A stretch of 61,857 bases of DNA from Bacteroides fluxus YIT 12057 (lineage in GTDB: Bacteria > Bacteroidota > Bacteroidia > Bacteroidales > Bacteroidaceae): the NCBI RefSeq assembly GCF_000195635.1, contig NZ_GL882631.1, forward strand, positions 1-61,857, given 5' to 3'. Shown piece after piece: positions 16,800-25,136 of the stretch. Below the pieces are notes generated by a model. The model was not told the DNA's origin. It searched no databases and saw only the letters and a program-made list of their open reading frames with translations. A program made the translations under genes and the position numbers. Position 1 is the first letter of the stretch. Every line of letters begins with the position of its first letter.

Positions 16800-18029
16800 T
16801 TACCTTTTCAGTAATCTGCGGGTAAGGTAATGTACAGGATACCATACAGAAAGAAAACCAACAGCTATCACCGTTATAAAGACCAGCAACACATCCGTGA
16901 AGTGTACACTGACCGGATAGGCATCGACTACGAAACTGCCTCCGGCACCCAAAGTTATAATGCCGAAACGCTGCTGAAGAAAGCAGAGCAACAATCCCGA
17001 AAGGATACCGGCAAGCGCACCGAACACGGATATCAAGCGGCCTTCGAAGAGGAATACGCGGGCAATCAGCCTGTCGTCCGCACCGAGATTCCGCAAAGTG
17101 TCCACATCTTCGCGCTTATCGAGAATAAGCATGGACAGGGAGCCTATCACATTAAAACAAGAGATGGCAAGAATGAAAGTAAGGAAAAGATAGGAGATGA
17201 GTTTCTCTATCTCCATGATGCGGAACACGTCGGCCTGCTGTTCATAGCGGTTCTGTACCGAAAACCCATTCCCCAAGATGCGGGAAATCTTCTTCTGTAC
17301 AGCATCCGGACTGGCATCCGGTTTCAATTTCAGCTCAATAGCGGACACTTCCGTGTCATAGTTGAACAAACGGCGGGCAAAATCAAGGGAAGTGAGGATA
17401 TAGTTCGCATCATACTTCTGCTGATTCACGATAAACACCGCACCCGGTGAAAAAAGATAATCACGGTTGAAAGAAGCGGAAGGATTGGCCATGTTTACCC
17501 GCACATTACGCTTGGGGGCATACACTTGGAGGGGATCGACAAACTGAATGCCCGTGCCCAATTCGGATATCAGCTCCACGCCTAGAATACCGTAGTCGAC
17601 CGCTTCGTCATGCAGGATAAATTTTCCGGTACCATACAACAGGCTGTCAATGGAGGTCAATTGCTCGAAGTTTTCATCCACACCCTTGATCACCGCCATG
17701 GCCTGGCGGTCCTTGTACTGCACCATGGCATTCTCTTCCAGCGTCTCGGTCCAGACCTCTATCTCCGGCAAGGCCCTCACCTCCTCAAAGGCACTCCCGC
17801 CGGGAGAAAACACCTTTCCTTCACGGACGGTGATCTTCAATTCCGGATCGAAAGCCGTAAAGAAACCGGCCACCATGTCCTGAAAGCCATTGAACACAGA
17901 GAGCGTACATACCAACGCCAATGTGGCCAACGCTACCCCGCACACCGAAATGCCGGAAATGACATTAATGGCATTATGCTTCTTCTTGGAGAAGAGGTAG
18001 CGCCTGGCTATGTAGAAAGGAAGGTTCAC
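16800..18029 (-). CDS. LolC/E-like ABC permease (FtsX family)
   Basis: This 409-residue inner-membrane permease resembles LolC/LolE, which extract lipoproteins for delivery to the outer membrane. It starts at GTG with NLPFYIARRYLFSKKKHNAINVIS, the usual N-terminal signature. A membrane helix follows, then a periplasmic domain of about 210 residues and three C-terminal helices. FILAISCFNVIGSLSMLILDKREDV is the FtsX-type conserved block. It lies 18 nt after rbfA on the same strand. No LolD ATPase gene is beside it. Confidence 0.88.
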   Translation of the reverse strand: MNLPFYIARRYLFSKKKHNAINVISGISVCGVALATLALVCTLSVFNGFQDMVAGFFTAFDPELKITVREGKVFSPGGSAFEEVRALPEIEVWTETLEENAMVQYKDRQAMAVIKGVDENFEQLTSIDSLLYGTGKFILHDEAVDYGILGVELISELGTGIQFVDPLQVYAPKRNVRVNMANPSASFNRDYLFSPGAVFIVNQQKYDANYILTSLDFARRLFNYDTEVSAIELKLKPDASPDAVQKKISRILGNGFSVQNRYEQQADVFRIMEIEKLISYLFLTFILAISCFNVIGSLSMLILDKREDVDTLRNLGADDRLIARVFLFEGRLISVFGALAGILSGLLLCFLQQRFGIITLGAGGSFVVDAYPVSVHFTDVLLVFITVIAVGFLSVWYPVHYLTRRLLKR

Positions 18030-18047
18030 TTCAGCGATTCATCTATT

Positions 18048-18380
18048 TTATTTCAGCAATTCATCTATCTTTTCAAGATAGTCCAACGAATCGTCCACAA
18101 AGAACTTCAGTTCGGGAACGATACGGAGCTGATGCCGCACACGGGTCCCCAACTCGTAGCGGACAGACTTCATGTTGGCATTAATATTCTTTATCATCTC
18201 CTCGCCCTTCTCCGAAGGGAAAATACTGAGATAAGCACGTGCCACACTCATATCGGGACTGATGCGCACGGCACTGACCGAAACCAGCACTCCCGGCATG
18301 GACTTGGCTTGTAACAGAAAGATTTCGCTCAATTCCTTCTGAAGCAAGCGGGCTATTTTATTCTGACGGGTTGTTTCCAT
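18048..18380 (-). CDS. rbfA: Ribosome-binding factor A
   Basis: RbfA assists late maturation of the 30S subunit by binding near the 5' end of 16S rRNA. The 110-residue protein has the family pattern RQNKIARLLQKELSEIFL, the KH-like core (VSVSAVRISPDMSVARAYLSIFP) and the C-terminal LRIVPELKFFVDDSLDY. It sits between the O-methyltransferase and LolC/E-like genes in a minus-strand run that also includes pyk. Confidence 0.95.
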   Translation of the reverse strand: METTRQNKIARLLQKELSEIFLLQAKSMPGVLVSVSAVRISPDMSVARAYLSIFPSEKGEEMIKNINANMKSVRYELGTRVRHQLRIVPELKFFVDDSLDYLEKIDELLK

Positions 18381-18440
18381 AAATTCTATTTCTTTATTTT
18401 AATGACAAAGTTACGTAAATATATCACTTGACTGCTACGT

Positions 18441-19070
18441 TTACAGCTTTTTTATAATCGTCAATCCGTCACGCAAGGGAAGAATCACTTTTTCCACCCG
18501 CTTGTCCCGCGCGACGAGATCGTTGAAAGCTTTGATGCCGATCGTTTGCAGGTCTTTACCATGAGGATGCTCTTCAAGCACATGCCCATCCCACAGGGTA
18601 TTGTCAGCTATGATATACCCTCCGTCGGAAAGGCAGTTCAAAACCATCTCATAATAATCGATATATTTACGCTTGTCGCCATCAATGAAAGCAAGGTCGA
18701 AAGCCAGGCCAAGCTTGGGAACCAAGTCCAAAGCATCGCCTATATACAACTTGATCTTATCCGAATATGCCGAGTTTTCCAACCATGGACGAGTAAAGTC
18801 TTCCTGCTCGTCATTGATTTCGAACGTATGCAGCATTCCCCCGTCCGGCAAGCCTTCGGCCATGCACAAGGCAGAATAACCGCTATACGTACCTATTTCC
18901 AATATCTGCCGGGGACGTATCATCCTGACAAACATCTTAAGCATGCGCCCCTGCAAATGGCCGGACGCCATACGGGGATAAAGCAATTTGAAATGCGTGT
19001 CACGATAAAGGGCTTTCAGATACTCGCCTTCTTCATCAATGTGCTGCAGGATATATTCGTCTATTGACAT
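18441..19070 (-). CDS. SAM-dependent O-methyltransferase
   Basis: This is a class I methyltransferase of the catechol/caffeoyl-CoA O-methyltransferase family. I chose the ATG at 19070 (209 residues), which avoids overlap with the end of pyk and fits the family start MSIDEYILQHI. The SAM-binding motif is LEIGTYSGYSALCMAEG, and the metal/substrate region is FIDGDKRKYIDYYEM. DNTLWDG follows as in related enzymes. The acceptor is unknown. It lies 22 nt downstream of pyk and upstream of rbfA. Confidence 0.9.
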   Translation of the reverse strand: MSIDEYILQHIDEEGEYLKALYRDTHFKLLYPRMASGHLQGRMLKMFVRMIRPRQILEIGTYSGYSALCMAEGLPDGGMLHTFEINDEQEDFTRPWLENSAYSDKIKLYIGDALDLVPKLGLAFDLAFIDGDKRKYIDYYEMVLNCLSDGGYIIADNTLWDGHVLEEHPHGKDLQTIGIKAFNDLVARDKRVEKVILPLRDGLTIIKKL

Positions 19071-19092
19071 GGCAAATGAACGAGCCTCATTA

Positions 19093-20550
19093 TTACAAAT
19101 ATCTGTTGCTGTTGGGAAGTACACTCTCAGTAGCATGCTTCAAGGCATCTTCCACCACGTTGATTTCAAGGAAAGACGTCTGTGTGCCGGCCTTGCCGCT
19201 ACTCAAATAGCCTACCATGTCGGTGGGTTGCAAACGGCCTTCCTTCAGCAGGCGGCGCAGGGCAGCGAAATAATACTCCTGTCCATTGGCAAGTTCGGGC
19301 ATGTAAATGGCCTCTACACCGTATGAAAGGGCAAGGTGACGCATGGTCTTTTCCTTATAGCAGATGGCAAGTACCGGATACTTTCCACGGAAAGCGGCAA
19401 GGTTGCGGGCGGTGCGTCCACTATAACTATCGGTAATGATGGCACGGATTTTCAGTTTGGAAGTAGCCTTTACCGCCTGCTTGGCAAGGAAAGCGGTTAC
19501 GTCATTGCTGTTCTCGTCCAGCGGAATGCGGATGTCGTTGTCCGACATCTTGTCTTTCTCAGCCTGGGCAGCCACCTTGGTCATTGTCTTGACGGCTTCT
19601 ACCGGGTATTTACCGTATGCGGTCTCGCCACTCAGCATCAAAGCATCCGTACGATAGTAAATGGCATTGGCAATATCCGTCACCTCCGCACGGGTAGGAC
19701 GCGGATTGGAAATCATGGTATGCAGCATTTGAGTGGCCACAATTACCGGCTTCTTGGCGAGGATACACTTGCGGATCAGCAAACGCTGGATACCCGGGAT
19801 GCGTTCCTGCGGCACCTCAATGCCCAAGTCTCCACGGGCCACCATCACACCGTCGGCCACTTCAAGGATTTCATCGATGTTGTCAACACCTTCCTGGTTC
19901 TCAATTTTGGCAATGATACGGATATCACTGTCATGAGCATCCAAAATGGCCTTTATGTCGAGGATATCCTGCTTATTGCGTACAAAAGAGTGGGCAATAA
20001 AGTCGATATCCTTTTCAATTGCATAAAGAATATTTGTACGGTCCTTCTCTGTCAAAGAAGGCAAGTTGATGCGTACACCCGGCACGTTTACGCTTTTACG
20101 GCTGCCCAGCGTCGCTTCGTTCTGAACTTCGCAAAGCAGGTAGTCGGGACACTTTTCGATGACAACCAGTTCCAGGTCACCGTCATCAATCAGGATATGG
20201 CCGTCTATATTCAAATCGTGTACAAAGTTGGGATAGGAAACAGCAATACACTCACGGGTCGTTTCCCGGTCGGGATCACCCACTACTTTCACACGGTCTC
20301 CTACTTTAAAAGGGATAGGTTCGGCAAGTACGGTCGTACGTACTTCAGGTCCTTTGGTATCCATCAGGATAGCAATACGGTTGGATACTGTACGGACATT
20401 GTTGATCAGTTTCTCGGCTCCTTCACGCCCCAAATGCGCTGTATTCATACGCACCACGTTCAGACCGGCGTTGAACAACTCTTTGATAAAGTCCACATCA
20501 CAGCGTTGGTCCGAAATGGTAGCAACGATTTTCGTTTGTTTCAATAACAT
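19093..20550 (-). CDS. pyk: Pyruvate kinase
   Basis: This enzyme makes pyruvate and ATP from phosphoenolpyruvate and ADP at the end of glycolysis. The 485-residue protein has the N-terminal TKIVATISDQRCDVDF and VRMNTAHLGREGAEK. MVARGDLGIEVP and TQMLHTMISNPRPTRAEV follow, the latter being the active-site helix. The C-terminal domain (about 360-485) is present. It heads a minus-strand run with an O-methyltransferase and rbfA, behind aroQ. Confidence 0.97.
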   Translation of the reverse strand: MLLKQTKIVATISDQRCDVDFIKELFNAGLNVVRMNTAHLGREGAEKLINNVRTVSNRIAILMDTKGPEVRTTVLAEPIPFKVGDRVKVVGDPDRETTRECIAVSYPNFVHDLNIDGHILIDDGDLELVVIEKCPDYLLCEVQNEATLGSRKSVNVPGVRINLPSLTEKDRTNILYAIEKDIDFIAHSFVRNKQDILDIKAILDAHDSDIRIIAKIENQEGVDNIDEILEVADGVMVARGDLGIEVPQERIPGIQRLLIRKCILAKKPVIVATQMLHTMISNPRPTRAEVTDIANAIYYRTDALMLSGETAYGKYPVEAVKTMTKVAAQAEKDKMSDNDIRIPLDENSNDVTAFLAKQAVKATSKLKIRAIITDSYSGRTARNLAAFRGKYPVLAICYKEKTMRHLALSYGVEAIYMPELANGQEYYFAALRRLLKEGRLQPTDMVGYLSSGKAGTQTSFLEINVVEDALKHATESVLPNSNRYL

Positions 20551-20570
20551 AATCTTATTTAATTATGAAT

Positions 20571-20641
20571 TATGAGTTTTGAATTATGAATGACCTCGCG
20601 GCGTTCCATAATCCATACTTCACAATTCTTCATTCACAATT
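20571..20641. repeat. AT-rich palindromic repeat, same type as 10789-10866
   Basis: It begins TGAGTTTTGAATTATGAATG and has a GC core followed by CACAATTCTTCATTCACAATTC-like inverted words. The first 14 bases and the GACC..GCGG core match the sequence starting at 10789. It fills the 96-nt gap between aroQ and pyk. Confidence 0.55.
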
Positions 20642-20646
20642 CTTTT

Positions 20647-21063
20647 TCATTCTTTCAGCGCTTCCAGCGCCAAGCGGTAGGAGTTCAACCCGAAACCGCA
20701 GATCACCCCTTTACAAGCGCACGCAATCATGGAAATATGCCGGAACGACTCGCGGGCATGTACATTAGAGATATGCACCTCAATCACCGGAGAAGTGACC
20801 GAACGGATCGCATCTTGCAGAGCAATGGATGTGTGCGTGTAAGCACCCGCATTCAAAATAATGCCGTCCACATCAAAACCTACTTGCTGTATCTTGTCTA
20901 TCAGCTCTCCTTCGACATTAGACTGGAAATAGTCAATATCTACATCCGCATATTCTTTACAAAGTCCGGCAAGATAGTCTTCAAAAGTAACGCTGCCATA
21001 AATAGAAGGTTCACGTTTACCCAACAGATTTATATTGGGGCCGTTAATTATTTGTATCCTCAT
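20647..21063 (-). CDS. aroQ: 3-dehydroquinate dehydratase type II
   Basis: AroQ removes water from 3-dehydroquinate in the shikimate pathway for aromatic amino acids. I chose the ATG at 21063 (138 residues), because MRIQIINGPNINLLGKREP is the normal family start; the upstream extension has no homology. The catalytic region NAGAYTHTSIALQDAI and EVHISNVHARESFRH are intact. Its minus-strand promoter is at 21111-21142, divergent from xerD. Confidence 0.95.
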   Translation of the reverse strand: MRIQIINGPNINLLGKREPSIYGSVTFEDYLAGLCKEYADVDIDYFQSNVEGELIDKIQQVGFDVDGIILNAGAYTHTSIALQDAIRSVTSPVIEVHISNVHARESFRHISMIACACKGVICGFGLNSYRLALEALKE

Positions 21064-21077
21064 AACACATTTTTTTA

Positions 21078-21085
21078 TACCTTTG
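21078..21085 (+). promoter_or_regulatory. Possible -7 box upstream of xerD
   Basis: TACCTTTG fits TAnnTTTG. A TTTG at 21051-21054 lies 23 nt upstream, slightly further than usual. The xerD start is 117 nt downstream. Confidence 0.35.
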
Positions 21086-21110
21086 TTCCAGAAAACACCC
21101 AATCAGGTTG

Positions 21111-21142
21111 CAAAGATAGTGCAAGCCGGATACAGAAGCAAA
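21111..21142 (-). promoter_or_regulatory. Promoter of aroQ
   Basis: On the minus strand TATCTTTG (21111-21118) is preceded by TTTG (21139-21142) with a 20-nt gap, an excellent Bacteroidetes match. It lies 48 nt before the aroQ ATG. Confidence 0.65.
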
Positions 21143-21201
21143 TTTATTTGCACTCTGCTGGGGCGCAGCCTACTTTCGCGGGGCAAAGGTAGAAAAAAGA
21201 A

Positions 21202-22155
21202 ATGGAATCAGAAGAAAAAGCAACGAATAAGGAGAAGCAGGCATTGATAATCAGGAAGTATAACCAATATCTGAAATTGGAGAAATCGCTTTCACCCAAT
21301 ACGCTGGATGCTTACCGGACTGATTTGGAAAAACTGCTGCGCTTTCTGGAGGCTGAAAAGATAGACATCCTTGCCGTTACCCTGGACGACCTGCAACGTT
21401 TTACAGCCGGACTGCATGACATCGGTATCCATCCAAGGTCACAGGCACGCATATTATCGGGCATCAAGTCCTTCTTCCATTTTCTTGTCCTCGCCGATTA
21501 TCTGGAAGGCGACCCCAGCGAATTGCTCGAAGGCCCCAAAATAGGATTCAAGCTGCCGGAAGTGCTGACAGTCGAGGAGATAGACAAAATCATTTCCACC
21601 GTTGACCTGAGCACCAACGAGGGACAGCGTAACCGGGCCATTCTTGAGACCTTGTACAGTTGCGGCTTACGCGTATCAGAATTATGTAACCTCAAAATCT
21701 CCGATTTATATTTCGACGAAGGTTTTATCAAGGTAGAAGGAAAAGGCAGCAAACAACGGCTCGTGCCTATCTCTCCCCGCGCCATCAAGGAAATCAAGAA
21801 CTGGTTTGCAGACCGTAACGAAAAGTGGAAAATCAAGAAAGACTTCGAAGATTATGTATTCTTGGCGCGATGGGGCAACGGTATCTCACGCATCATGATA
21901 TTCCACCTCATCAAGGAACTCGCAGAAAAGGCGGGAATCACCAAAAATATCAGTCCGCACACCTTCCGCCATTCTTTTGCCACCCACTTGCTGGAAGGCG
22001 GCGCAAACCTGCGCGCCATACAATGCATGCTGGGACATGAGTCCATCGCAACAACAGAAATTTACACGCATATTGACCGTAACATGTTGAGAAGTGAAAT
22101 CATCGAGCACCATCCCCGGAACATAAAATACCGCAAAGAGCGAGAAATTCATTAA
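21202..22155 (+). CDS. xerD: Tyrosine recombinase XerD
   Basis: This is a site-specific recombinase that resolves chromosome dimers at dif. The 317-residue protein has an N-terminal SAM-like domain (about 15-105; LSPNTLDAYRTDLEKLLRFL). The catalytic domain has GLRVSELCNL with Arg I, HTFRHSFATHLLEGG with His-x-x-Arg, LGHESIATTEIYTHI with the second His and the nucleophilic Tyr. Its length and lack of mobile-element neighbours point to the housekeeping enzyme. XerC is the alternative name that cannot be fully excluded. Confidence 0.9.
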   Translation: MESEEKATNKEKQALIIRKYNQYLKLEKSLSPNTLDAYRTDLEKLLRFLEAEKIDILAVTLDDLQRFTAGLHDIGIHPRSQARILSGIKSFFHFLVLADYLEGDPSELLEGPKIGFKLPEVLTVEEIDKIISTVDLSTNEGQRNRAILETLYSCGLRVSELCNLKISDLYFDEGFIKVEGKGSKQRLVPISPRAIKEIKNWFADRNEKWKIKKDFEDYVFLARWGNGISRIMIFHLIKELAEKAGITKNISPHTFRHSFATHLLEGGANLRAIQCMLGHESIATTEIYTHIDRNMLRSEIIEHHPRNIKYRKEREIH

Positions 22156-22203
22156 ATTATAATAAATCTGTAGTTCCGGTTAACAATCTATAGGGAGAAT
22201 TAA

Positions 22204-22211
22204 TATCTTTG
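22204..22211 (+). promoter_or_regulatory. -7 box upstream of the OmpA/TPR lipoprotein gene
   Basis: TATCTTTG fits TAnnTTTG and lies 81 nt before the ATG. No clear -33 TTTG is seen. Confidence 0.45.
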
Positions 22212-22292
22212 CGAAACTATGTCCCCAAGGGATAGTACACAAAAAATGGAATAGACAAATTTCAATTACAAACAATTAATTTATACCTGAAA

Positions 22293-23987
22293 ATGACTAA
22301 GAAATTGTATCTGCCTTTGTTAATGGCGTTCGCAGTTGCATTGTTAACATCATGCAGCAGCAAAATGGGTGAATTGTCATCAGATTATTTCACTGTAACC
22401 CCTCAAGTCCTTGAAGCCGTAGGCGGTAAAGTTCCCGCCACAATCAACGGCAAATTCCCGGAAAAGTACTTTAACAAGAAGGCCGTAGTAGAAGTAACTC
22501 CCGTATTGAAATGGAATGGCGGTGAAGCCAAGGGACAACCCGCTGTATTCCAAGGAGAGAAAGTAGAAGGCAACGACCAGACTATCTCTTACAAGATGGG
22601 CGGCAACTACACCATGAAAACTTCTTTTGACTATGTCCCCGAAATGGCCAAGTCTGAACTGTATCTGGAATTCAAAGCAACTATCGGCAAAAAGACTGTC
22701 ACCATTCCTGCCGTAAAGGTAGCCGACGGTGTCATCTCTACTTCCGAAATGATCGGCCAGACATTGGGCAGCGCCAATCCCGCCAACGGTGACGACGCTT
22801 TCCAACGCATCATCAAAGAAAAGCACGATGCCAATATCATGTTCTTGATTCAACAAGCCAACGTACGTGCCAGCGAACTGAAGACCGCCAAAGAATTCGG
22901 TAACGAGGTAAAGGACGTAAACAGTGCCGTAAACAAGAAAATCAGCAATATCGAAGTGTCTGCTTACGCTTCTCCGGACGGTGGCATGGACTTGAACACC
23001 AAACTGGCTGAAAACCGTCAGAACAATACTGCCAAAATCATTGACAAGGACTTGAAGAAAGCCAAAATTGATGCAGCAGTAGATGTCAATTATACCGCAG
23101 AAGACTGGGAAGGCTTCCAGGAACTGGTTTCCAAATCAAACATCCAGGACAAAGAATTGATTCTCCGCGTTCTTTCCATGTACTCTGAACCAGAACAAAG
23201 AGAACAGGAAATCAAAAACATCTCTTCTGTTTACAAGACTTTGGCTGACGAGATCCTGCCGCAGCTGCGCCGTTCCCGCCTGACTTTGAACTATGAAATC
23301 ATCGGCAAATCTGACGAAGAAATCGCCAACCTCGCCGCCACTGATGCCAAGCAACTGAACATCGAAGAGTTACTGTACGCTGCAACCTTGACAACTGATC
23401 CTGCCAAGCAAGAAGCGATCTACACCAAAGCCACTCAAATCTACCCGAACGATTTCCGTGCTTACAATAACTTAGGTAAGCTGGCTTACCAGGCAGGCAA
23501 CCTTGACAAGGCAGAAAGCTACTTCAAAAAAGCAGTTTCCATCAAAGACGCTCCCGAAGCCAACATGAACCTCGGCCTGATTGCTTTGACCAAGGGTGAC
23601 AAGGCTGCTGCCGAAACTTATCTGAGCAAGGCTTCCGGTTCCAAGGAGCTGAATGAAGCTTTGGGCAACCTGTATGTAGCTCAAGGACAATACGACAAGG
23701 CTGTAAGCTCATTTGGTGATACCAAGACCAATAGCGCCGCCCTGGCACAAATCCTGGCTAAGGATTACAACAAAGCCAAGAACACTTTGGCAAGCATCGA
23801 GAAACCGGATGCATACACAGATTATCTGATGGCTGTATTGGGTGCAAGAACCAACAACACTTCCATGGTAACAAGTAGCCTGAAGGCTGCCGTTGCCAAA
23901 GATCCGGCTTTGGCCAAAAAGGCTGCTTCCGATCTGGAATTCGCCAAGTATTTCACGAATGCAGACTTTATGAATATCATCAAATAA
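22293..23987 (+). CDS. Outer-membrane lipoprotein with OmpA-like and TPR regions
   Basis: This 564-residue protein has a lipoprotein signal (LLTSCSS, Cys21). A beta-rich N-terminal region follows (about 30-150). The middle segment (about 195-265) resembles an OmpA domain: VSAYASPDGGMDLNTKLAENRQN. The C-terminal half (about 370-500) contains tetratricopeptide repeats such as FRAYNNLGKLAYQAGNLDKA. It probably sits at the periplasmic face of the outer membrane and binds peptidoglycan or scaffolds proteins. The gene is alone, with its own promoter box and a strong terminator. Conserved homologues are common in Bacteroides, but the exact role is unknown. Confidence 0.78.
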   Translation: MTKKLYLPLLMAFAVALLTSCSSKMGELSSDYFTVTPQVLEAVGGKVPATINGKFPEKYFNKKAVVEVTPVLKWNGGEAKGQPAVFQGEKVEGNDQTISYKMGGNYTMKTSFDYVPEMAKSELYLEFKATIGKKTVTIPAVKVADGVISTSEMIGQTLGSANPANGDDAFQRIIKEKHDANIMFLIQQANVRASELKTAKEFGNEVKDVNSAVNKKISNIEVSAYASPDGGMDLNTKLAENRQNNTAKIIDKDLKKAKIDAAVDVNYTAEDWEGFQELVSKSNIQDKELILRVLSMYSEPEQREQEIKNISSVYKTLADEILPQLRRSRLTLNYEIIGKSDEEIANLAATDAKQLNIEELLYAATLTTDPAKQEAIYTKATQIYPNDFRAYNNLGKLAYQAGNLDKAESYFKKAVSIKDAPEANMNLGLIALTKGDKAAAETYLSKASGSKELNEALGNLYVAQGQYDKAVSSFGDTKTNSAALAQILAKDYNKAKNTLASIEKPDAYTDYLMAVLGARTNNTSMVTSSLKAAVAKDPALAKKAASDLEFAKYFTNADFMNIIK

Positions 23988-24011
23988 TAAAGGTTATCAA
24001 TGAAAAGGAAG

Positions 24012-24046
24012 TGCCCGGTATAGAAATATATCGGGCATTTTTTTTT
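24012..24046 (+). terminator. Intrinsic terminator after the OmpA/TPR gene
   Basis: TGCCCGGTATA (24012-24022) pairs with TATATCGGGCA (24027-24037), and a run of T follows. This is a classic intrinsic terminator. Confidence 0.88.
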
Positions 24047-24099
24047 ATTCACACCAAAAAGAAGTACTTTCGCAGCAACGTATCAGAAAAAGAAACAAA

Positions 24100-25131
24100 A
24101 TGAAGAATATTTATCTCATATACTTTCTAGTTGCCGTTTTGTCTGCCTGTAGCAGCAAAGAAACAAATTCGGTCAGTTTGAGGGGAGAAATCAAAGGACT
24201 GGGAACCGACACGCTTTATATATACGGTACGGACAAACTGTATAACCGTACGGATACCTTGATTGTAAAAGACGACAAGTTCTCTGCAATCCTTTCCACT
24301 GATACATTGGTATCCACCCGGCTGCAATTCAGCAACGGAACCGAATATCCCCTCTACCTGGACAAGGGAGATAAAATACAGGTCAAAGGTTCTGCTTCTG
24401 ACCTGACTTCATTGGAGATAACGGGAAACACACCCAATGAAGAATTTACCGCTTTCCAGAAAAGCTTGAAAGGGTTGGGAAAGCCATCCGACAAAGTATT
24501 GGAAGAAAAAGCGGAAGCTTTCATCAGCAGCCATCATTCTTCCTTGGTGAGCATCTATCTGCTGGATAAATATTTCGTACAGAAACCTCAACCGGACTTT
24601 ATCCTTATCAAAAGTCTGACAGACCGCATGACGGGAGAATTGAAAGACCGCCCTTATGTAGATGAACTTCTGGACCGCATTCAAGAAGAAGAGAAAGTAT
24701 CTATCGGCAAAACAGCTCCTTACTTCCATCTTCCCAATGCAAAAGGTAAGAATATCAGCCGTTCCGATTTCAAGGACAAGTATTTGCTGGTGCATTTCTG
24801 GGCGTCTTGGGACCAACCAAGCAGAGAAAACAATACCGGCTTGCGGCAAATTTATAAGAAAGAACAGAAAAGCAAGGATTTTGCACTCTTGGGCATCTCT
24901 CTAGACATAGACAAAGATGCTTGGAAAGAAGCCATAAAAGAAGATACACTAAGCTGGGAACAGGTCTGTAACTTCTCCGGATGGGAAACAGGGGCGGTCA
25001 AACAATTTGCCATCCAGGCATTGCCCGCCAATATCCTACTCAGCCCATCCGGCAAAATTGAGGGAAAGAATCTGAGTAAAGAAGACATAGAAAAGAAAAT
25101 CAAGGAAATAGGACAAAAAGAGAAAAAATAA
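24100..25131 (+). CDS. TlpA-like lipoprotein lacking the redox CxxC
   Basis: This 343-residue lipoprotein (lipobox LSAC, Cys17) has an N-terminal DUF4369-like region (about 25-120) and a C-terminal thioredoxin-fold AhpC/TSA domain (about 200-340). In TlpA proteins the active site reads WASWCxPC. Here it reads WASWDQPSRENN, so both cysteines are replaced, by Asp238 and Ser241. The fold residues around it are kept, including the cis-proline region ALPANILLSP. It cannot act as a normal disulfide oxidoreductase and may have a binding or sensing role. The gene ends 5 nt before yifB. Confidence 0.82.
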   Translation: MKNIYLIYFLVAVLSACSSKETNSVSLRGEIKGLGTDTLYIYGTDKLYNRTDTLIVKDDKFSAILSTDTLVSTRLQFSNGTEYPLYLDKGDKIQVKGSASDLTSLEITGNTPNEEFTAFQKSLKGLGKPSDKVLEEKAEAFISSHHSSLVSIYLLDKYFVQKPQPDFILIKSLTDRMTGELKDRPYVDELLDRIQEEEKVSIGKTAPYFHLPNAKGKNISRSDFKDKYLLVHFWASWDQPSRENNTGLRQIYKKEQKSKDFALLGISLDIDKDAWKEAIKEDTLSWEQVCNFSGWETGAVKQFAIQALPANILLSPSGKIEGKNLSKEDIEKKIKEIGQKEKK

Positions 25132-25136
25132 TCCTT

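Noticed and set aside
19336..20547. A 403-codon plus-strand open frame opposite pyk
   Set aside because: It is fully antisense to pyruvate kinase, whose motifs are complete; the product has no recognisable domain.
21202..22155. Mobile-element integrase
   Set aside because: Length, catalytic motifs and housekeeping neighbours fit XerD; no attachment repeats or cargo are seen.
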